NCBI RefSeq assembly: GCF_011043735.1
Contig: NZ_JAAKGV010000031.1
Location: 1-57,514 of the forward strand
Length of the DNA stretch: 57,514 bases
Direction: 5' to 3'
Source of the DNA: Methylobacterium sp. DB0501
GTDB taxonomy: Bacteria > Pseudomonadota > Alphaproteobacteria > Rhizobiales > Beijerinckiaceae
The position numbers and the translations under genes are program-made. The stretch's first letter is position 1. Each line of letters begins with the position of its first letter. The notes under the pieces are model-generated. The model worked only from the letters and a program-made list of their open reading frames with translations, was not told the origin of the DNA and searched no databases. Shown here piece by piece: positions 53,679 through 57,514 of the stretch.

Positions 53679-54575
53679 ATGACCCTGGTCGCCACCCTGA
53701 TAGCAAACCCGGAGCGCCCCGCCATCACCGACGCGGTGCTGGCTGAGGCGAGGGCGCTGCTGGCGACCCGGCACCAGCCCCGTATCCTGCACGGCGAGGT
53801 CGCGGCCGAGATCCTGGCCGAGGGCGCGCCGGCCTCCGCCTCGGCCCTCGCCGAGCGCCTGCGCACCGCATTCCAGGATGAGCCGATCGACGTCGCGGTC
53901 CAGGTGGCGGGCCCTCATCGGCGCAAGCGCCTGTTCCTCGCCGACATGGATTCGACCATGATCGGCCAGGAATGCATCGACGAGCTCGCCGACCAGGTCG
54001 GCCTCAAGGATCACGTCGCGGCGATCACCGAGCGGGCGATGCGGGGCGAGATCGCCTTCGAGCCGGCCCTGCGCGAGCGCGTCGCCCTGCTCAAGGGCAT
54101 GCCCGTCAAAGCGGTCGATGACGTGATCGCCGAGCGCATCACCCTGATGCCGGGCGGGCGCACGCTCGTGCGCACCCTCAAGGCCCACGGCGCCTACACG
54201 GCCCTGGTCTCGGGCGGCTTCACGCTGTTCACCGGGCCCGTGGCGGAGAGGATCGGCTTCGACGAGCACCGCTCGAACCGTCTCGAGATCGAGGGCGACA
54301 CCCTCGCCGGCACCGTCGCCGAGCCGATCGTCGGGCGCGACGCCAAGCGCGCGGCGCTGATCGAGCTGCGCACCCGCTTCAACTTCGACCCCGCCGAGAC
54401 CCTGGCGGTCGGCGACGGCGCCAACGACCTGGCGATGCTGGAGGAGGCGGGTCTCGGGGTCGCGTTCCGCGCCAAGCCCGCGGTTGCGGCAGCGGCGCAG
54501 GCCCGGATCGACCACGGCGACCTGACCGCGCTCCTCTATCTCCAGGGCTTCGCGGCGGCGGAGTTCGTCGAGTAG
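53679..54575 (+). CDS. serB: phosphoserine phosphatase
   Basis: A 298-residue HAD-superfamily phosphatase, last step of serine synthesis. Motif I is DMDSTMIGQECIDELAD at about residue 89, motif II is VSGGF, and motif III/IV is GDGANDLAML. The N-terminal 80 residues form the extra domain seen in longer SerB proteins. ATG 53679 is chosen because the earlier frame runs into miaA on the other strand. For a serine-cycle methylotroph this enzyme is also a link between C1 and amino acid metabolism. Confidence 0.95.
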   Translation: MTLVATLIANPERPAITDAVLAEARALLATRHQPRILHGEVAAEILAEGAPASASALAERLRTAFQDEPIDVAVQVAGPHRRKRLFLADMDSTMIGQECIDELADQVGLKDHVAAITERAMRGEIAFEPALRERVALLKGMPVKAVDDVIAERITLMPGGRTLVRTLKAHGAYTALVSGGFTLFTGPVAERIGFDEHRSNRLEIEGDTLAGTVAEPIVGRDAKRAALIELRTRFNFDPAETLAVGDGANDLAMLEEAGLGVAFRAKPAVAAAAQARIDHGDLTALLYLQGFAAAEFVE

Positions 54576-54611
54576 GTTGCGTTCCGGGCGGTCCTCGCTA
54601 CACGACACCGG

Positions 54612-55283
54612 ATGTCCACCGGCTTGATCCTGCACGATGACGGTTGCCAGCGCTGCTGGTGGCCGGGCACCGACCCGCTCTATGTCGCCTACCACGACAC
54701 CGAGTGGGGCGTGCCGGAGCACGACGACCGCGCGCTCTACGAGAAGCTGATCCTCGACGGGTTCCAGGCCGGCTTGTCCTGGATCACCATCCTGCGCCGG
54801 CGCGAGGGGTTTCGGCGGGCCTTCGCGGGCTTCGCGCCCGAGGCGATCGCGCGGTTCGGGCCGGCGGAGGTCGAGGCGCTGATGCAGGATGCCGGCATCA
54901 TCCGCAACCGCGCCAAGATCGAGGCGACGATCCGCAGCGCGCGCGCCTGGCTGGCCATCCAGGAGCAGGGACCCGGCTTCTCGGCCTTCCTGTGGGATTT
55001 CGTCGACGGGCGCCCGCTCCAGCCGCGTGCGGAGACCCGCGCCAACATCCCGACCGAGAGCGCGGCCTCGCGGGCGATGTCGAAGGCGTTGAAGGCGAAA
55101 GGCTTCGGCTTCTGCGGCCCGACCATCGTCTACGCCTTCATGCAGGCGGTCGGCATGATCAACGACCACCTCGTCGGCTGCTGCCGCCACGACGCGTGTG
55201 CCGCCCTGCCGGGGCCTTGCACGTCCCTGCCGGGGCCTTGCACGTCCCCGCGGGAGCCTGGCGGCCTCGGGGGGCCGCGATGA
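54612..55283 (+). CDS. tag: DNA-3-methyladenine glycosylase I
   Basis: A 223-residue base-excision repair glycosylase that removes 3-methyladenine. The zinc ligands fit the E. coli Tag spacing: C15, H28, H186 and C190. The YHDTEWGVPEHDD segment, the LSWITILRRREGFR region and GFCGPTIVYAFMQAVGMINDH are family hallmarks. The family normally ends soon after the last Cys. Here 25 more residues come from a 21-base tandem repeat (PGPCTSL-type), probably a recent slippage product. Its stop overlaps the start of the HD gene (ATGA), so the two are coupled. Confidence 0.94.
   Translation: MSTGLILHDDGCQRCWWPGTDPLYVAYHDTEWGVPEHDDRALYEKLILDGFQAGLSWITILRRREGFRRAFAGFAPEAIARFGPAEVEALMQDAGIIRNRAKIEATIRSARAWLAIQEQGPGFSAFLWDFVDGRPLQPRAETRANIPTESAASRAMSKALKAKGFGFCGPTIVYAFMQAVGMINDHLVGCCRHDACAALPGPCTSLPGPCTSPREPGGLGGPR
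55206..55247 (+). repeat. two perfect 21-bp tandem repeats in the 3' end of tag
   Basis: Units 55206-55226 and 55227-55247 are identical and in frame, encoding repeats of seven residues (LPGPCTS). A degraded third unit seems to follow. They fall in the non-conserved tail of Tag. Confidence 0.85.
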
Positions 55284-55894
55284 GCGGCCAGCCCCGGGCC
55301 TGGCAGCGGATGCTGTCGGGGCGGCGTCTCGACCTCCTCGACCCGTCGCCGCTCGACGTCGAGATCGTCGACATCGCCCATGGGCTCGCCCGCGTCGCGC
55401 GCTGGAACGGCCAGACCGCCGGCCCGCACGTCTTCTCGGTGGCGCAGCATTCGCTGCTCGTCGAGGCGATCGGTGGCGCGTTCGAGCCCGGCCTCGGCAG
55501 CGCCGGGCGGCTCGAATTGCTGCTGCACGACGCGCCCGAATACGTGATCGGCGACATCATCTCGCCGTTCAAGGCGGCGATCGGCCATTCCTACAAGGCG
55601 GTGGAGAACCGGCTGCTCGCGGCGATCCGCCTGCGCTTCGGCCTCACGCCGGCGCCGACGGCCGCGATGCAGCGGCTGATCAAGCGCGCCGACCGCCTCA
55701 GCGCCTACCTGGAGGCGACGCGGCTGGCAGGATTCTCGCAAGTCGAGGCCGTCCGGGTCTTCGGCAAGCCGGATCGCCTCGATGCGGATCCCGGCGCCCT
55801 GCTGGAGCCCTGGCCGACCGCCGAGGCGCAAGGCGCCTTCCTCAGTCGCTTCCACGCCCTCGCCGAGGCGATGCAGCCGGCCACGGCCTCGTGA
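55280..55894 (+). CDS. HD-domain phosphohydrolase (YfbR-like)
   Basis: A 204-residue HD-superfamily hydrolase. Metal ligands appear as H57 (VAQHSLLV) and H83-D84 (LLHDAPEYVIGD), with a later Asp in KRADRLSAYLEATRL. YfbR-type members dephosphorylate deoxynucleoside monophosphates, which would suit the DNA-repair and nucleotide setting here (tag before, xseB after). The ATG overlaps the tag stop by four bases. The substrate is inferred only from family resemblance. Confidence 0.8.
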   Translation: MSGQPRAWQRMLSGRRLDLLDPSPLDVEIVDIAHGLARVARWNGQTAGPHVFSVAQHSLLVEAIGGAFEPGLGSAGRLELLLHDAPEYVIGDIISPFKAAIGHSYKAVENRLLAAIRLRFGLTPAPTAAMQRLIKRADRLSAYLEATRLAGFSQVEAVRVFGKPDRLDADPGALLEPWPTAEAQGAFLSRFHALAEAMQPATAS

Positions 55895-55913
55895 ACAAGG
55901 ATCTTCCGCCCCC

Positions 55914-56426
55914 ATGCCAACCCTGCACGTCTGCGCCCTGTCCCGCCTGCCCGAGACCGTCGCGACGACGGGGGCGCGGCGGATGGTGACCCTCATCAAT
56001 GCCGGAACGCCGGTGACCCGGCCGCCGGCCATCGCCGAGACTGACCACCTGTTCGTCGGCATCAGCGACATCACCGACGCCCTCGACGGCCATGTCCTGC
56101 CGGACGAGGTCCATGTGCGCCGCCTCCTCGATTTCGTGCGGGACTGGGACCGGGCGCAGCCGCTGGTGATCCATTGCTACGCCGGCATCAGCCGCTCGAC
56201 GGCGGCCGGCTTCATCGCGGCCTGCGCCCTGCGGCCGGACCGCGACGAGGCCGAGATCGCCCGCGAGCTGCGCGAGGCCTCGCCCTCGGCGACGCCGAAC
56301 CGGCGCCTCGTCGCGGTGGCCGATGCCCTGCTCGGCCGCGACGGGCGCATGGTGGCGGCGGTGGCGTCGATCGGTCGCGGCGCGGACGCCTTCGAGGGCG
56401 AACCGTTCAGCCTCACCGTCGAGTGA
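55914..56426 (+). CDS. protein-tyrosine-phosphatase-like protein (dual-specificity type)
   Basis: A 170-residue protein with the phosphatase loop HCYAGISRS at residues 87-95, so the nucleophile is C88 and the phosphate-binding Arg is R94. A possible general-acid Asp lies in SDITDAL (about 51-57). The loop reads C-x5-R-S as in protein-tyrosine and dual-specificity phosphatases. It follows the HD gene by 19 bases, so it is likely in the same transcript. The target is unknown; it could act on a protein, a nucleotide or a lipid. Confidence 0.8.
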   Translation: MPTLHVCALSRLPETVATTGARRMVTLINAGTPVTRPPAIAETDHLFVGISDITDALDGHVLPDEVHVRRLLDFVRDWDRAQPLVIHCYAGISRSTAAGFIAACALRPDRDEAEIARELREASPSATPNRRLVAVADALLGRDGRMVAAVASIGRGADAFEGEPFSLTVE

Positions 56427-56567
56427 TTCCACTGTGGCCGAAAGGCAGCCCTGGCGCGCAAACGGGCAGCGAGTGGCCCTCCCGTAGCCCTGCGGCACCG
56501 CCGAAGGGTTGTTTCGCGCGATCTCACTCGCCATAACCCAACGCTCATCATGGGAGCATCCTCGCTT

Positions 56568-56858
56568 ATGTCCGCAGCCCGGTCCGATGCCAGCCGCGCG
56601 GCCGTCTCCGCACCCGCCGGCCCGGCCGGACTCGCGGACCTGCCGTTCGAGAAGGCCCTCGAGGAACTCGAGGGCATCGTTCAGCGCCTGGAACAGGGCA
56701 ACGTGCCGCTCGACGAATCCGTCGCGATCTACGAGCGCGGCGAGGCCCTCAAGCGCCACTGCGAGACGCTGCTGCAGCGCGCCGAGGCGCGCATCCAGCG
56801 CATCACCCTCGGGGCCGACGGACGCGCCGCCGGGACGGCGCCGCTCGATGTCGCCTGA
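56568..56858 (+). CDS. xseB: exodeoxyribonuclease VII small subunit
   Basis: A 96-residue protein from ATG 56568, preceded by GGGAG. The ATG at 56550 would add six residues without a ribosome site. The signature LPFEKALEELEGIVQRLEQGNVPLDESVAIYERG is the conserved XseB helix pair. With XseA, encoded elsewhere, it degrades single-stranded DNA in repair. It lies 60 bases before dxs, a neighbourhood common in proteobacteria. Confidence 0.93.
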   Translation: MSAARSDASRAAVSAPAGPAGLADLPFEKALEELEGIVQRLEQGNVPLDESVAIYERGEALKRHCETLLQRAEARIQRITLGADGRAAGTAPLDVA

Positions 56859-56918
56859 TCGCTCCCATTCGTCCCGCCCCGGCTTCCGGCGGCGGGGTCT
56901 CTCCTTCCGGACGTGAGG

Positions 56919-57514
56919 ATGGCTCCGGTGTCACCGCTCAACCTTCCCCTCCTCGACCGCGTCCGCGTTCCCGCGGACCTGCGCCAGCTGCCCGAGAGCG
57001 ACCTGGCGCAGCTCGCCGCCGAGCTGCGCGCCGAGACCATCGACGCCGTCTCGGTCACCGGCGGCCACCTCGGCGCCGGCCTCGGCGTCATCGAGCTCAC
57101 CGTCGCCCTCCACTACGTCTTCAACACTCCCGACGACCGCATCATCTGGGACGTCGGCCACCAGGCCTATCCCCACAAGATCCTGACGGGCCGCCGCGAC
57201 CGCATCCGCACCCTGCGCCAGGGCGGCGGCCTCTCGGGCTTCACCAAGCGCTCCGAGAGCCCCTACGATCCCTTCGGCGCGGCGCATTCCTCCACCTCCA
57301 TCTCCGCCGGCCTCGGCATGGCCATCGGCCGCGACCTCGCGGATGCCGCCGCGAAGGCGCGCGGCGAGACGCCGCCGCGCCGCAACGTCGTGGCGGTGAT
57401 CGGCGACGGCTCGATCTCGGCCGGCATGGCCTACGAGGCGATGAACAATGCCGGCGCGCTCAAGTCCCGCCTGATCGTCATCCTCAACGACAACGACATG
57501 TCGATCGCGCCGCC
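56919..57514 (+). CDS. dxs: 1-deoxy-D-xylulose-5-phosphate synthase, N-terminal part (3' truncated by window edge)
   Basis: The frame from ATG 56919 stays open to the window end (about 198 residues). It encodes the Dxs N-terminal region: LRQLPESDLAQLAAELR, SVTGGHLGAGLGVIELTVALHYVF, WDVGHQAYPHKILTGRR, FTKRSESPYDPFGAAHSSTS, and the thiamine-diphosphate motif IGDGSISAGMAYEAMNNAG. Dxs makes DXP from pyruvate and glyceraldehyde-3-phosphate, the entry to isoprenoids (hopanoids, carotenoids). A GTG at 56928 is another possible start. Confidence 0.93.
   Translation, partial: MAPVSPLNLPLLDRVRVPADLRQLPESDLAQLAAELRAETIDAVSVTGGHLGAGLGVIELTVALHYVFNTPDDRIIWDVGHQAYPHKILTGRRDRIRTLRQGGGLSGFTKRSESPYDPFGAAHSSTSISAGLGMAIGRDLADAAAKARGETPPRRNVVAVIGDGSISAGMAYEAMNNAGALKSRLIVILNDNDMSIAP

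Overview
The window is high-GC DNA (roughly 70% by eye) from an alphaproteobacterium of the Hyphomicrobiales (Rhizobiales), most likely Methylobacterium or a close relative. Three things point there. One gene matches (2S)-methylsuccinyl-CoA dehydrogenase of the ethylmalonyl-CoA pathway. The flagellar cluster has the rhizobial order, with flaF, flbT and a DUF1217 protein. Several outer-membrane barrels begin, after the signal peptide, with a proline-rich segment.

Layout. 1-4.0 kb: 3' end of glmM, then three single outer-membrane beta-barrel genes, the first two followed by hairpin terminators. 4.0-6.6 kb: an SDR oxidoreductase and mcd. 6.6-9.9 kb: a 58-codon gene on the minus strand, a GT4 glycosyltransferase and a DegP/HtrA protease. 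10.0-24.4 kb: a minus-strand flagellar block (an unassigned membrane protein, DUF1217, flgF, fliI, flgE, flgK, flgL, flaF, flbT, flgD, fliQ, flhA, fliR, then FliJ-, FlgJ-, FlgN- and FliL-like genes), with a divergent PilZ gene at its upstream end. 25.0-33.8 kb: a two-sided beta-oxidation cluster (ligase and SDR on minus; thiolase, hydratase/hydroxyacyl-CoA dehydrogenase and two acyl-CoA dehydrogenases on plus), resembling the pim operon for dicarboxylic acids. 34-36 kb: transketolase, then an intergenic region packed with hairpins, one resembling a dispersed rhizobial palindrome. 36.1-39.0 kb: a keto-deoxy-sugar-acid dehydratase, its GntR regulator, and an EEP-family phosphodiesterase. 39.1-42.2 kb: xerD and a 48-codon membrane peptide, divergent from aroK-aroB. 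42.2-45.3 kb: a frameshifted Uma2 pseudogene, a Tat-exported DUF3237 protein and a tannase/feruloyl esterase. 45.5-52.4 kb: an operon of MoxR ATPase, DUF58, BatA/DUF4159 and VWA membrane protein. 52.7-57.5 kb: miaA, serB, tag, an HD hydrolase, a protein-tyrosine-phosphatase-like gene, xseB and the 5' end of dxs.

How the parts fit. The flagellar block encodes rod, hook, hook-filament junction, export gate and export ATPase plus the FlaF/FlbT flagellin regulators; flagellin and motor genes are not here. The beta-oxidation cluster can activate an acid and take it through a full round to acetyl-CoA. Its products, and mcd, connect to C2 assimilation through the ethylmalonyl-CoA route. I found no tRNA, rRNA, CRISPR array, prophage or insertion sequence. 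The least understood parts are the MoxR/DUF58/DUF4159/VWA operon, the DUF1217 protein with its extra central region, the membrane protein that heads the flagellar block, and the tag-HD-phosphatase-xseB run. None of these can be called a new system from sequence alone.
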